Positions 1 through 11,635 of a stretch of 64,000 bases of DNA are shown here, piece after piece. The translations under genes were made by a program, and so were the position numbers. This DNA is from Dehalococcoidia bacterium (GTDB taxonomy: Bacteria; Chloroflexota; Dehalococcoidia; Lucifugimonadales; JAGWBF01): assembly GCA_021295955.1 (NCBI GenBank), contig JAGWBJ010000003.1:62001-126000 (forward strand), written 5' to 3'. The stretch's first letter is position 1, and the number at the start of each line of letters is the position of its first letter. Under the pieces are notes generated by a model. It worked only from the letters and a program-made list of their open reading frames with translations, was not told the origin of the DNA and made no database searches.

Positions 1-246
1 ACCCTTCGCCTTGTCCTTCCTCAGGTCCATGGCGATGCTCTTCTTCCCGCTGTTGTACTGGACGAAGTAGGCGCTCTGGCCGTTGGCCCAGGGTCCGTGG
101 GTGCGGGTCTCCTCGCCTCCCAGGCGCTCGATCTTGATCACCTCGGCGCCCAGCCTTGCCAGGACCTGTGCGCACCGGGGTCCGGCCTGATGCCGTCCCA
201 GGTCCAGGACCCTTATCCCCTCCAGTGGAGAACTCACCGCTCCCAT
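1..246 (-). CDS. CaiB/BaiF family (family III) CoA-transferase, N-terminal part; gene runs off the window
   Basis: The first 82 codons read MGAVSSPLEGIRVLDLG, followed by AGPRCAQVLARLGAEVIKIE and a GGEETR stretch. This is the typical N-terminal Rossmann-like start of family III CoA-transferases, which move CoA between organic acids through an aspartyl-CoA intermediate. The catalytic Asp lies beyond the window edge, so substrate and activity cannot be judged. The ATG is preceded by a clear AAGGAGG ribosome-binding site. The gene is divergent from the dihydropyrimidinase gene, with about 250 bp between them. The family is fairly certain; the acyl substrate is unknown. Confidence 0.85.
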   Translation of the reverse strand, partial: MGAVSSPLEGIRVLDLGRHQAGPRCAQVLARLGAEVIKIERLGGEETRTHGPWANGQSAYFVQYNSGKKSIAMDLRKDKAKG

Positions 247-426
247 GCGTACCTCCTTAGTTGGGCCGACAGGGTTGGGCCGGCAGGGCTAGCGGCCCGG
301 GAACGACGCCCAGGAACGTGTGACCCGCCGTTGCCGGTATTCTACGCCGGGCCGTGGAAAAGGGCAACAATAGGAGCGCGGGCGGGGCGCCCGATACGGA
401 AGCCCGGTGCAGGCCCGTAGGTGCTG

Positions 427-435
427 TGCTATACT
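427..435 (+). promoter_or_regulatory. Extended -10 promoter element for the dihydropyrimidinase gene
   Basis: TGC followed by TATACT forms a TGnTATACT extended -10 element, 60 bp before the start codon at 495. No good -35 hexamer is visible 17 bp upstream, which is common for extended -10 promoters. The same element recurs before several other genes in the window. Confidence 0.55.
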
Positions 436-475
436 CCCTAGCGAACACGGGAGCACCCTAGCGAGCACGGGAGCA
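436..475 (+). repeat. Two tandem 20-bp units in the dihydropyrimidinase leader
   Basis: Two adjacent 20-bp units starting CCCTAGCG differ at one base (445 versus 465). They lie between the extended -10 element and the ribosome-binding site, so they would be in the 5' untranslated region. They could be paired binding sites for a regulator or a simple slippage duplication; the sequence does not decide. Confidence 0.8.
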
Positions 476-494
476 CTAGGTAAGGAGGCGGAGA

Positions 495-1922
495 ATGATA
501 GACCTGATCGTCAGAGGAGGCCAGGTGGTGACTCCGTGGGGCGTCGGGGATTGGGACGTGGCCGTCGAGGGTGAGAAGATCGCGGCGGTGGCCTCCCCGG
601 GCTCTATCCCCGCCGAGGTTGGGAGGGTTCTCGACGCCTCGGGCATGATCGTGGTGCCGGGCGGAATCGAGCCCCATGCCCACGTGTCCGCCCCGGTGGC
701 GGGAACTAACCTGCTGACGGCGCCGCCGGAGGAGGTAAGCCGGTCGGCCCTCTTCGGCGGGACCACGACCATAACCGACTTCGCCATCCAGGGCCCCGGC
801 GTGGACATCCCGGCGGCCATCCAGGAGAGGACGGATACCTGGAAGGGCCACTCCTACTGCGACTACTCCCACCACGTCATGTTGCTGGGGGAGATCCCGC
901 CCGAGATCATCGCCCAGATGAACGACGCCGTCGTGGATGGCTTCCCCACCTTCAAGATATTCACCACCAACATACGCCCGGTGGCGGGCATCCCGGTGGA
1001 CGAGCGCCGTCTCGTGGGCATGGGCCACCTGACGGGGGTGATGGAGGAGGCGGTGACCCGAGGGGGCCTCATGTTCGTCCACGCCGAGGACGACGATATC
1101 GTCCAGTACATGTACAACAAGCTGATCCGCGAAGAGAACACCGAGTGGCAGAACATGCACGTCGTCCACAACAACATGTCCGAGGACCTGTCTTTCCGGC
1201 GGGTCCTGCGGGTGGCCGAGTGGACGGGCGCCGCCACCTACTTCGTCCACGTCAGCGCCAAGGAGGGGGTCGACGCCATACAGGAGGCCCGGGGCAAGGG
1301 CATGCCCATCTACGGCGAGACCTTGCACAACTACGCCTGCTTCAACTCGGACAACTACAAAGAAGAAGACGGGATGAAGTACCATACCTACCCGTCGCTG
1401 AAGTCCGAGGAGGACCGGAAGTCCCTGTGGGAGGGGCTCATCAAGGGCGGCATCAACAGCATGGCCACTGACGAGTACTGCACCAGCTACGCGGTGAAGA
1501 CCCAGGGCCGGTCGGTGCTGGACGTCACCGGCGGGCACAACGGCGCTGAGGCCCGCGTCGGCATCACCTTCAGCGAGGGCGTCAGCAAGCAGGGCATGTC
1601 CCTGCAGAGGTTCGTGGACGTGACCTCGGCCAACGCCGCCAAGATAATGGGCTACTACCCGCGCAAGGGGGCCCTGGCCCCCGGCAGCGACGCCGACATC
1701 GTGCTCATCGACCCCAGCATCCGCAAGACCCTGTCCATGAACGACTTCCACATCGGCGACTACAGCGTCTGGGAGGGCAGGGACATCATCGGCTGGCCCG
1801 TTACCACCATCCTGCGGGGCAAGGTGGTGGTGGAGAACGGCCAGTTCCACGGCGCCGGGGGCGGCGGCCAGCTCATCCCCCGCAAGATTGACCAGGACGT
1901 GCTGAACCGCCCGGCCTGCTAG
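495..1922 (+). CDS. Dihydropyrimidinase / D-hydantoinase family amidohydrolase
   Basis: This 475-residue cyclic amidohydrolase should hydrolyse a dihydropyrimidine, hydantoin or related cyclic amide in the cytoplasm. It opens with IDLIVRGGQVVTPWG, has the metal-binding PHAH motif near residue 58, a probable carboxylated Lys in FKIFTT, GETLHNY, and an ATD motif near residue 325 whose next residue is Glu where relatives often carry His. It ends with the usual PGSDADIVLIDP composite-barrel stretch. Length is normal for the family. The ATG follows AAGGAGG with good spacing. Two cupin-like genes lie downstream on the same strand and may be co-transcribed. The exact substrate is not predictable, and the altered TDH position suggests it may not be a standard dihydropyrimidinase. 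Confidence 0.85.
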   Translation: MIDLIVRGGQVVTPWGVGDWDVAVEGEKIAAVASPGSIPAEVGRVLDASGMIVVPGGIEPHAHVSAPVAGTNLLTAPPEEVSRSALFGGTTTITDFAIQGPGVDIPAAIQERTDTWKGHSYCDYSHHVMLLGEIPPEIIAQMNDAVVDGFPTFKIFTTNIRPVAGIPVDERRLVGMGHLTGVMEEAVTRGGLMFVHAEDDDIVQYMYNKLIREENTEWQNMHVVHNNMSEDLSFRRVLRVAEWTGAATYFVHVSAKEGVDAIQEARGKGMPIYGETLHNYACFNSDNYKEEDGMKYHTYPSLKSEEDRKSLWEGLIKGGINSMATDEYCTSYAVKTQGRSVLDVTGGHNGAEARVGITFSEGVSKQGMSLQRFVDVTSANAAKIMGYYPRKGALAPGSDADIVLIDPSIRKTLSMNDFHIGDYSVWEGRDIIGWPVTTILRGKVVVENGQFHGAGGGGQLIPRKIDQDVLNRPAC

Positions 1923-1961
1923 GGTGTTCCACCTGTTAGCGTGTTCCAAAGGAGCTGAACG

Positions 1962-2297
1962 GTGATGTGGAGACTGTACTCGGGGGACGACGGCCAGTCC
2001 CACTTCGAGGAGCTGCGGCCGCCCACCGGCCCGCTGGAGAACTCACCCATGCAGGCGGCCACCGGCATCACCTTTCGGCAGTCCGAGCCGGGGGAGTTCA
2101 TCGACTTTCACGTGGCGCCCAGGCGACAGTACGTCATCACGCTGGCGGGATACGTGGAGATCGGCCTGGGAGACGGCACGTCAAAGGTGCTCGGCCCGGG
2201 AGACGTGATGCTGGCGGAAGACCTGACGGGCAAGGGGCACACCACGCGCATCGTGGGCAGAGAGACCCGGCTGTCGGTGGCGGTGCCGTTGGCGTAA
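1962..2297 (+). CDS. Small cupin-like protein (copy 1)
   Basis: A 111-residue single-domain protein with the pattern APRRQYVITLAGYVEIGLGDG, LGPGDVMLAEDLTGKGH and TTRIVG. This is the arrangement of a compact cupin barrel with a GPGD turn and one conserved His. Cupins of this size bind small ligands or metals, and no reaction can be assigned. GTG at 1962 is 7 nt after AAGGAG; an ATG follows at 1965, so either could be used. It lies 39 bp after the dihydropyrimidinase stop and has a paralogue at 2386, which suggests a role linked to the amidohydrolase pathway (inference). Confidence 0.75.
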   Translation: MMWRLYSGDDGQSHFEELRPPTGPLENSPMQAATGITFRQSEPGEFIDFHVAPRRQYVITLAGYVEIGLGDGTSKVLGPGDVMLAEDLTGKGHTTRIVGRETRLSVAVPLA

Positions 2298-2343
2298 CCG
2301 CCCCGGACTCGGGAACCCCGCCCGGCATAGGAGAGTCTGGAAT

Positions 2344-2371
2344 GTAGGGGCGCATGACCATGCGCCCCTAC
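2344..2371. repeat. Perfect 12-bp inverted repeat with 4-nt loop between the cupin-like genes
   Basis: GTAGGGGCGCAT and its exact complement flank a GACC loop. No T-run follows on either strand, so it is not a standard intrinsic terminator. It resembles the GTAGGGG...CCCCTAC palindromes that recur between genes in some environmental genomes. Confidence 0.75.
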
Positions 2372-2385
2372 CCATAGGGGGAGCG

Positions 2386-2751
2386 GTGGCCACTTTTGCG
2401 AGGATATACGTGGGGGACGATGGGCTGTCCCATGTCGAGGACATGGAGCCGCCTTTCGGCCAATCGGCGGACCCCGAGGGCGCCCTGGAGGCGACCCCCT
2501 TCAGCCGTGCCACGGAGGTGGCCTTCCGCAGGTCGCCTCCGGGCCACTTTCAGGACTTTCATACGCCGCCTCGACGGCAGTACACGGTGACCCTGTCAGG
2601 CGAGGTCGAGGTGACGCCCGAGGACGGCAGGACACGCCGTTTCGGCCCCGGGACGGTCCTTCTGGTGGAGGACCTCACGGGGAAGGGTCACACCACCCGG
2701 GTCGTCGGGTCGGAGGTACGGGTGTTCATGGTGGTTGCCCTGGATGACTGA
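2386..2751 (+). CDS. Small cupin-like protein (copy 2)
   Basis: A 121-residue paralogue of the preceding gene. Both share an RIYVGDDG/RLYSGDDG opening, a PRRQY core, a G-PG turn and the EDLTGKGHTTR motif. The shared His in GKGH and the cupin turn suggest the same fold and a similar ligand site. The predicted start is GTG at 2386, after a modest AGGGGGAG ribosome-binding site. Divergence between copies is considerable, so this is an old duplication rather than a recent one. Function unknown. Confidence 0.75.
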   Translation: MATFARIYVGDDGLSHVEDMEPPFGQSADPEGALEATPFSRATEVAFRRSPPGHFQDFHTPPRRQYTVTLSGEVEVTPEDGRTRRFGPGTVLLVEDLTGKGHTTRVVGSEVRVFMVVALDD

Positions 2752-2809
2752 GGCGGACTAGAATGACCGGGACCCCCTGGGGAACTTCGAGCACACAGAG
2801 CGGGGAGCC

Positions 2810-5524
2810 ATGACGGAGATACCCAAAGCGTACGATCCGGCGGAGGTCGAGGGCCGCATCTACGACACCTGGTTGGAGCAAGGCTACTTTACTCCCTCCT
2901 CCGACCCGGACAGGAGACCCTTCGTGGTCATCATGCCCCCGCCCAACGTGACCGGCCAGCTCCACCTGGGCCACGCCTTGACCGCGGCCGTGGAGGACGT
3001 GCTCTGCCGGTGGCACCGGATGATGGGCGACGCGACCCTATGGCTGCCCGGCAAGGACCACGCAGGCATCGCCACCCAGTGGGTGGTGGAGCAGCAGCTC
3101 GCCCGGGAGGGGACCAGCCGCCAGGAGCTGGGCAGGGAGAGGTTCGTGGAGCGGGTCTGGGAGTGGGTCCGCGACTACGGCGATGCCATAGACGAGCAGC
3201 ACAAACGCCTGGGGGCGTCCTGCGACTGGTCGCGCCTGCGGTTTACCCTGGACCCGGGACCCAGCAGGGCCGTCCGTACCACGTTCGTGGACCTGTACGA
3301 CAGGGGCCTCATCTACCGGGGAGAGAGGATCATCAACTGGTGCCCCCGGTGCTCCACGGCCCTCTCGGACCTGGAGGTGGAGCACGAGGAGAGAGACGGA
3401 CGGCTGTACTACATACGATACCCCCTCGCCTCGGGCGACGGACACGTGGTGGTCGCGACCACCCGTCCCGAGACGATGCTGGGCGACACGGGCGTGGCCG
3501 TCCACCCGGAAGACCCGCGCTACGGGGAGCTGGTCGGGAGGGAGGTGACGCTGCCCATTATGGGCAGGCCGGTCCCCATCGTCCCCGACGGGGCTATAGA
3601 TCCCCAGTTCGGCACCGGCGCCCTGAAGGTCACCCCAGGGCACGACCAGGTGGACTTCGACATCGGCCGGCGCCATGGGTTGGCTGTGATAACCGTCGTC
3701 GGCCAGGACGGGAGCATGACCTCCGAGGCGGGCCCCTACCAGGGCATCGAGCGGTTCGAGGCGCGGGACGCCGTGGTCGCCCGGCTGGAAGTCGAGGGGC
3801 TGCTGGAGCGGACCGAGGAGTACATCCACTCGGTGGGCCACTGCCAGCGGTGCAAGACGGTGGTGGAGCCCCTGGTCAGCACACAGTGGTTCATGGACGT
3901 GGGCAAGCACGACGACGCCGGCTCGATAGCCGGCCGGGCCTACGCCGCAGTGGACGAGGGCCGAGTACGGGTCGTGCCCGACCGCTTCACCCGCGTCTAC
4001 CTGAACTGGCTGGAGAACATACGGGACTGGTGCATCAGCCGCCAGCTCTGGTGGGGGCACCGTATCCCGGTGTGGTACTGCGGCGACTGCGGGGCGCTCA
4101 TCGTCCGCGTCGAGGACCCCGAGGGCTGCGCCGAGTGCGGTTCCGGAAACTTGGAGCAGGACCCGGACGTGCTGGACACCTGGTTCAGCTCCGGGCTGTG
4201 GCCTCACTCCACCCTCGGCTGGCCCGGAGACACCGACGATATGGCCCGGTTCTATCCCGGGGAGGGGTTCCGCCCGGAGGACGGCGGCCACGACTCCTTC
4301 GTCATGGAGACGGGCTACGACATCCTGTTCTTTTGGGTAGCCCGAATGATAATGCTGGGGCTGGCCAACACGGGCCGGGAGCCGTTCCATACGGTGTTCC
4401 TGCACGGGCTCATCCGTGACACCCAGGGCGTCAAAATGAGCAAGACCAAGGGCAACGTCCTGGACCCGCTGGAGCTCATCGACGAGTTCGGGACCGACGC
4501 CATGCGCTTCGCCTTGACCACGGGGACGGCGCCCGGCAACGACCTGCGGGTGGGCGAGTCGAAACTGGAGGCCGGCCGCAACTTCGCCAACAAGCTGTGG
4601 AACGCCGCCAGATTCGTCATGACAAGCCTGGACGGAGCGGAGGCCCGTTACCTGGAGGGGTGGTACGACCTGCGGGGCGTGGACCACCGGCAGGACCGTT
4701 GGATCCTCCACCGGCTGAACGTGACCATCGGCTCCGTGGGAGACTACCTGAAGGCCTACGAGCTGGGCGAGGCCCAGAGGGTCATGTACGAGTTCCTTTG
4801 GGGGGAGTTCTGCGACTGGTATATCGAGATGGCCAAGGTCCGGCTGCGCGATGGAGACGGGGCTCCCCTGAGGGTCCTTGCACATGTGCTGGAGCGCACC
4901 CTTCGCCTGCTCCATCCGTTCATGCCCTACATCACCGAGGAGCTGTGGCAGGCCCTGCTCCAGCGGTTGCCCGTCGAGGGGGACCCTCCGGCGTCCATCA
5001 TGGTCGCCGCCTACCCCGTGGCCGACCCAACCCACGTAGACCCCCAGGCGGAGCGGGAGATGCGGGCCTTGGTCCAGATGGTCCGGGCCATACGCAACGC
5101 CCGTGCCCAGCTCCGGATACCGGCGGCCCAGTTTCTGGAGGTCGCCGTGGAGGCCAACGCCCTCCGAGACGTGGTGGTCCAGGAGTCGCCGGCCATCCGG
5201 ACCCTGGCTCGGGTGGAGCCCCTGCGCATCGTGGACGCAGCGGCCGAGGGGCCCGCGGGGCACTCCATGACCCTGGTGGTGGACCCGCTGGTAGTCCGCC
5301 TGCCCCTGGCGGGTGTCGTGGACGTGTCTGCCGAGAGGAACAGGCTCGGCAAAGAGCTGGAGGAGTGCAGGACGAATCTCGGGCGGGTCAGTGGCCTCTT
5401 GAGCAACCCGAAGTTCAGCGGCAGGGCCCCCGAGGAGGTGGTGGAGCGGGAGCGGGAGCGCCTCGGGTCCCTACAGGAGCGGGAACGCCGGCTGCAGGAG
5501 GTGCTCTCCCAGCTGGCCGATTGA
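2810..5524 (+). CDS. valS: Valine-tRNA ligase
   Basis: This 904-residue class I aminoacyl-tRNA synthetase charges tRNA-Val. The HIGH signature is HLGH at residues 52-55 within PPPNVTGQLHLGHAL, and the KMSKS loop is KMSKT at 542-546. The editing domain and DTWFSSGLWP catalytic segment are present, with a CGDCGALI...CAECG zinc-ribbon-like pair around residue 425. The C-terminal 65 residues form the charged coiled-coil tRNA-binding arm typical of ValRS. Length is normal. The gene stands alone on the plus strand, 58 bp after the second cupin-like gene, and converges with the ADP-ribosylglycohydrolase pseudogene. Confidence 0.98.
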   Translation: MTEIPKAYDPAEVEGRIYDTWLEQGYFTPSSDPDRRPFVVIMPPPNVTGQLHLGHALTAAVEDVLCRWHRMMGDATLWLPGKDHAGIATQWVVEQQLAREGTSRQELGRERFVERVWEWVRDYGDAIDEQHKRLGASCDWSRLRFTLDPGPSRAVRTTFVDLYDRGLIYRGERIINWCPRCSTALSDLEVEHEERDGRLYYIRYPLASGDGHVVVATTRPETMLGDTGVAVHPEDPRYGELVGREVTLPIMGRPVPIVPDGAIDPQFGTGALKVTPGHDQVDFDIGRRHGLAVITVVGQDGSMTSEAGPYQGIERFEARDAVVARLEVEGLLERTEEYIHSVGHCQRCKTVVEPLVSTQWFMDVGKHDDAGSIAGRAYAAVDEGRVRVVPDRFTRVYLNWLENIRDWCISRQLWWGHRIPVWYCGDCGALIVRVEDPEGCAECGSGNLEQDPDVLDTWFSSGLWPHSTLGWPGDTDDMARFYPGEGFRPEDGGHDSFVMETGYDILFFWVARMIMLGLANTGREPFHTVFLHGLIRDTQGVKMSKTKGNVLDPLELIDEFGTDAMRFALTTGTAPGNDLRVGESKLEAGRNFANKLWNAARFVMTSLDGAEARYLEGWYDLRGVDHRQDRWILHRLNVTIGSVGDYLKAYELGEAQRVMYEFLWGEFCDWYIEMAKVRLRDGDGAPLRVLAHVLERTLRLLHPFMPYITEELWQALLQRLPVEGDPPASIMVAAYPVADPTHVDPQAEREMRALVQMVRAIRNARAQLRIPAAQFLEVAVEANALRDVVVQESPAIRTLARVEPLRIVDAAAEGPAGHSMTLVVDPLVVRLPLAGVVDVSAERNRLGKELEECRTNLGRVSGLLSNPKFSGRAPEEVVERERERLGSLQERERRLQEVLSQLAD

Positions 5525-5538
5525 CCCGCCGGTTGGTG

Positions 5539-6480
5539 CTAGCCGGGCCGGGCGTGGTCGTAGAGCCTGTCGGCCATCGACGCGATCTCCGCAGTCATCG
5601 TAAGCCGTTGCCGCCATTCCTCCGGGATCGCCCCGGCCCCGTAGTGGGCGCCGGCGATCTGGCCGTAGATGGCCGTGGTGGTGTCGGCGTCGTCCCCCAG
5701 GTTGGCGGCCAGGAGGGCCCCCTCGCGAAAGTCCCGGGACCGGTGGAAGGCCCAGAGGGCCGCCTCCAACGATTTCACGACGTAGCCCGACCCCTTGATT
5801 TCCGGGGGTTCCAGGTCCTTGAACGACCCTTCGGCTATCTCGGCAATCTTCTCCGCCAACGGACGCCTCTCCCAGAGGCCCTCGACGGGGCAATAGCCGG
5901 AAGCGAGAATGGTCCCTCTGTCCATGCCGCGCAAAGCGCCGACGAGCAGGCCGGAGAAGTAGCGGCAAGCGTCCACCGCCTATTCGGCCCCGTGAGTGGT
6001 CCTGGAGCTGTCGGCGCTCCGGTCGATGGTCTCGGCGGCATCGGCGGCGAAGTACATGGGCACCGGGGCCAGCCGCATCAGCGAGCCGTTCCCCGCGGAA
6101 AAGGTGTCGGAGGGGCCCGAGTAGGGCTGGCCGGTCCGCTGGAAGCGCGACAGGGCGCTTGAGACGGTGTTGCCTATGTCGAAGCATGAACCCGTCGAGG
6201 ACAGGTATCCCTCCTGCCTCCAACGCAGGTAGCGCCGCATCTGGTCCATCGGGTCAAAGCCGCCGGTATCGATGAGGCTGGCGGCCAGACACAGGGCCAT
6301 AGAGGTGTCGTCGGTCCACTGGCCGGGCTTCAGGCCGAACGGCCCGCCGCCGACCATGTCGTCAATAGGCTGAAAGGTGCCGGGGTCTCGGAACTCCAGC
6401 GCAACGCCCAGGGCGTCGCCCGCCGCGAGCCCCAGCAGGCAGCCGCGAAAACGGTCCCTGGTCGTCGCCGTTGCCGTCAA
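5539..6480 (-). pseudogene. ADP-ribosylglycohydrolase family gene interrupted by one in-frame amber codon
   Basis: The frame encodes a DraG/ADP-ribosylglycohydrolase domain from [18 protein letters not shown] to LYDHARPG. The metal-site motif WTDDTSMAL and the C-terminal NLGDDADTT are intact. Between HGAE and [12 protein letters not shown] the codon at 5980-5982 is TAG; relatives usually carry an acidic or similar residue there. The frame is otherwise continuous on both sides. Either the gene is a recent nonsense pseudogene or this is a sequencing/assembly error. The likely start is TTG at 6480, overlapping the TGA stop of the upstream gene (TTGA), so translation was probably coupled. Members remove ADP-ribose from proteins or small molecules. 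Confidence 0.8.
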
Positions 6481-7205
6481 GAGGCCTGGGCCTCGCGCCT
6501 GGAGCCGGACGTCCGCAGCGCCTCCAGCCTCATCAGGCCCTTCTTGGTGTCCGAGGCGACTCGGGCGGGGTCCCATATCTCCACCCTTCGCTTGAAGAGG
6601 CCGTAGGTGAACTCCTTCATCTCTGTGACGTTCACCGACCGCCCGTTGGGCCTGCCCTGTCCCTTGACGTACTCTCTCAGCAGGTCGGTCCTGGTCTCGC
6701 CGTACAGGCGCATAAAGGCCTGCTCCACCAGGTCCTCACTGTCGGGAAAGCCCCGGGCCCGGTGCTGCTTTCGGACCTCCTCCTCCACGGCGAGCTGCAG
6801 GGCCTCCTCGACCACCACGCCGTACCAGAAGTTGAGGAAGGCCCGGTGCTTGTTGTAGCCCAGGTAGTCTCGAAACCGGGCGGCGCTGATTCCGTCGGGT
6901 AGCTCTCCCTCGAAGAGCAGGCTTTCCTTGTCGTTGGCTGAGACCAGGCCGTCCAGCTCGCCGCACAGACGCTCCGCCAGCAGCAGCCAGTCGAAGGCCT
7001 CGTCCCGGATCAGGTAGCGGTAAGTCCTGCCCCGGTGCTGCTCCTCGGGGAGGGTCCACATACCCACCGCTTCGAGCAGCGCCTCATGCCAGGGCTTGCC
7101 CCCGTGGACCGCCCGGCGGAGGTGGACAACGGCTTCGGGCTCGCCGGTGGCCGGCAGGCCCGGCTTGGGGTCGGGTGCATCCTCTTCGTCGGGGGTCTTG
7201 GGCAT
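6477..7205 (-). CDS. Hypothetical protein, acidic, 242 residues
   Basis: Not recognised. The chosen start gives [14 protein letters not shown], an acidic Pro-rich leader, followed by a mostly helical, charged domain with [30 protein letters not shown] and a Tyr/Phe-rich stretch around [19 protein letters not shown]. No signal peptide or membrane segment is visible. The frame extends upstream to 7352, but that would overlap polX, so the ATG at 7205, 16 bp after the polX stop, is preferred. The gene sits between polX and the ADP-ribosylglycohydrolase gene, overlapping the latter's probable TTG start by 2 nt. It is probably in one minus-strand operon. Confidence 0.7.
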   Translation of the reverse strand: MPKTPDEEDAPDPKPGLPATGEPEAVVHLRRAVHGGKPWHEALLEAVGMWTLPEEQHRGRTYRYLIRDEAFDWLLLAERLCGELDGLVSANDKESLLFEGELPDGISAARFRDYLGYNKHRAFLNFWYGVVVEEALQLAVEEEVRKQHRARGFPDSEDLVEQAFMRLYGETRTDLLREYVKGQGRPNGRSVNVTEMKEFTYGLFKRRVEIWDPARVASDTKKGLMRLEALRTSGSRREAQAS

Positions 7206-7221
7206 GATCGGCTCGCCCAGG

Positions 7222-8985
7222 CTAGCCGCGCCCCGCAAGCAGGGAACGGCGGTGGGGTTTCGGCGTACCCAGGTAGGCCAGGAGGTCCGGCGCAGGAAGG
7301 GTGTTGAGGACGTGCCCGGCCTCGCACCACCCTCGACGGGCCATGGCGACACCGAACCGGGTGTGGGCCAAGTCGGCGATGCAACGGGCGTCGCTCCCGA
7401 TGGCCAGGGGTACGCCCAGGTCCACGGCTCTCTGGATGTGGCTGTCCTTCAAGTCCAGCCGGTTGGGGTTGCCGTTGATCTCCATGGCCGTGCCCGTAGC
7501 CGCCGCGGCGGCAAACAGGGCCTCCACGTCCAGCCCCTCGGATTCCCGGGACCCCACCATGCGGCACGTAGGGTGGCCCACGATGTCGACGGTGGGGTCG
7601 GCCATGGCTTTGACGATGCGCCGCGTCATCTCTGCCGGACTCTGCCCCAGGGCGGAATGGATGGAGGCGACGACTATGTCGAGCTGCTGGAGGACGTCCT
7701 CGGGGTGGTCCAGAGAGCCGTCGGGGAGTATCTCAACCTCGCACCCCGTCAACACGCGGATACCGCATCGTTCCCCGAGGGAGGCCAGGGTCCGGACCTG
7801 GTCCAGGAGGTCCTTGGACGACAGGCCGGCGGAGGTCCCCCTTCCCGGGGAACGGTCGGTGATGGCGACGTACTCCAACCCCGCGGCAGCGGCGGCTTGG
7901 ACCATCGCCTCCAGCGAATCGGCGCCGTCGGTCCAGTTGGAGTGAACGTGGAGGTCTCCCCGCAGGTCGCCAATCTCGACAAGCCGCGGAAGCCGGCCCT
8001 CCCGGGCCAGGTCCAGCTCCCACATTCCCTCCCTGATCTCCGGTGGTATCAGCGGAAGCCCCAGCCGCCGGTAGAAGCCCTCCTCGTCGGCCTGCTTCTC
8101 CAGGGCTCCCGACTCCAGGTCGCTGATGCCGTATTCGTTCAGGGACAGGCCCCGCTGGTTGGCGTAGTCCCTCAACAAGATGGAGTGCTGCTGGCTTCCG
8201 GTGAAGTACTGGAGCATGGCTCCCCAGGAGTCGGCGTCCACCATGCGAAGGTCGATTTGGAGGCCGGACTGGACCACGACGCTGGACTTCTTGCTGCCGT
8301 GTCCCAACACCTCCCGCACCTGGGGAAGGCCCACCAGGGCGTCCATGACGGCGTCGGGGTCATCGGACGTGCCCATGATGTCGATGTCTCCCACCGTCTC
8401 CTTCGACCGTCGAAGGCTGCCGGCGGGGCTGACCCTGTCCAGGCCGGGGCAGGCCTGGTGGAGCTGGGAGATGACCTCCTCGGCCATGGGCAGCGCGTCG
8501 CCGATGGGCACGCGGCTCTTCTTGCTGCGCATGCGGCGCACGTGCCGGAGGATGTTCTGCGCCGTCTTCTCACCCATGCGTGGGACGTCGGCCAGGCGTC
8601 CCTGCAGAATGGCCCGCTCCAGCTCCTCCACCGTCCCGGCGCCGGTCTCCCTTGCGATGAGCACCGCGGTCTTCGGCCCCACCCCGGGAATGTTCATGAA
8701 GGTGAGAGACCCCCTGGGGAGCTCGCTCTTGAGGCGCTCGTAGGTGTCCACCCTGCCTGTGGTCACCATCTCCTGGATCTTCTTGCTGATGGCGTCGCCT
8801 ATGCCGGGGATGGCCTTGAGGTCCTCCCCCTCGCGGACCGCCTTCTCCAGGGACATGGGCAGCTGCTCCACCGTGCGCGCCGCCCGCTGATAGGCGCGCA
8901 CCTTGAAGATGCTGTCTCCCTTCATCTGGAGGAGGGTGGCCATGTCGTCGAACAGGCCGGCTATCTGGTCGTTGGTGCTGGACAT
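7222..8985 (-). CDS. polX: Family X DNA polymerase with PHP domain (PolX); two PHP metal ligands changed
   Basis: This 587-residue protein has two helix-hairpin-helix stretches (residues about 58-66 and 98-106), a pol beta palm with GDIDI at 199-203 and DLRMVD ending at 250, and a C-terminal PHP domain from DLHVHS at 344. Family members do gap-filling synthesis in base-excision repair, and the PHP domain supplies 3'-5' exonuclease activity. Here the usual TDH is TDR (Arg378) and the usual SDAH is SDAR (Arg534), while HVH, E416, H443 and H471 remain. Polymerase residues look intact, but nuclease activity is doubtful. It starts with ATG 21 bp after the secA stop. Confidence 0.92.
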   Translation of the reverse strand: MSSTNDQIAGLFDDMATLLQMKGDSIFKVRAYQRAARTVEQLPMSLEKAVREGEDLKAIPGIGDAISKKIQEMVTTGRVDTYERLKSELPRGSLTFMNIPGVGPKTAVLIARETGAGTVEELERAILQGRLADVPRMGEKTAQNILRHVRRMRSKKSRVPIGDALPMAEEVISQLHQACPGLDRVSPAGSLRRSKETVGDIDIMGTSDDPDAVMDALVGLPQVREVLGHGSKKSSVVVQSGLQIDLRMVDADSWGAMLQYFTGSQQHSILLRDYANQRGLSLNEYGISDLESGALEKQADEEGFYRRLGLPLIPPEIREGMWELDLAREGRLPRLVEIGDLRGDLHVHSNWTDGADSLEAMVQAAAAAGLEYVAITDRSPGRGTSAGLSSKDLLDQVRTLASLGERCGIRVLTGCEVEILPDGSLDHPEDVLQQLDIVVASIHSALGQSPAEMTRRIVKAMADPTVDIVGHPTCRMVGSRESEGLDVEALFAAAAATGTAMEINGNPNRLDLKDSHIQRAVDLGVPLAIGSDARCIADLAHTRFGVAMARRGWCEAGHVLNTLPAPDLLAYLGTPKPHRRSLLAGRG

Positions 8986-9006
8986 CGGGATCGCGTGGGG
9001 GATGCC

Positions 9007-11625
<2,619 letters not shown>

Positions 11626-11635
11626 ACGGGCTCCC

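Noticed and set aside
438-2003. Long minus-strand open frame opposite the hydantoinase gene
   Set aside because: Antisense shadow with no start context or recognisable domains.
3038-5263. Long minus-strand open frame opposite valS
   Set aside because: High-GC antisense frames are common; composition is His/Pro/Gly-rich without domain features and valS is certain.
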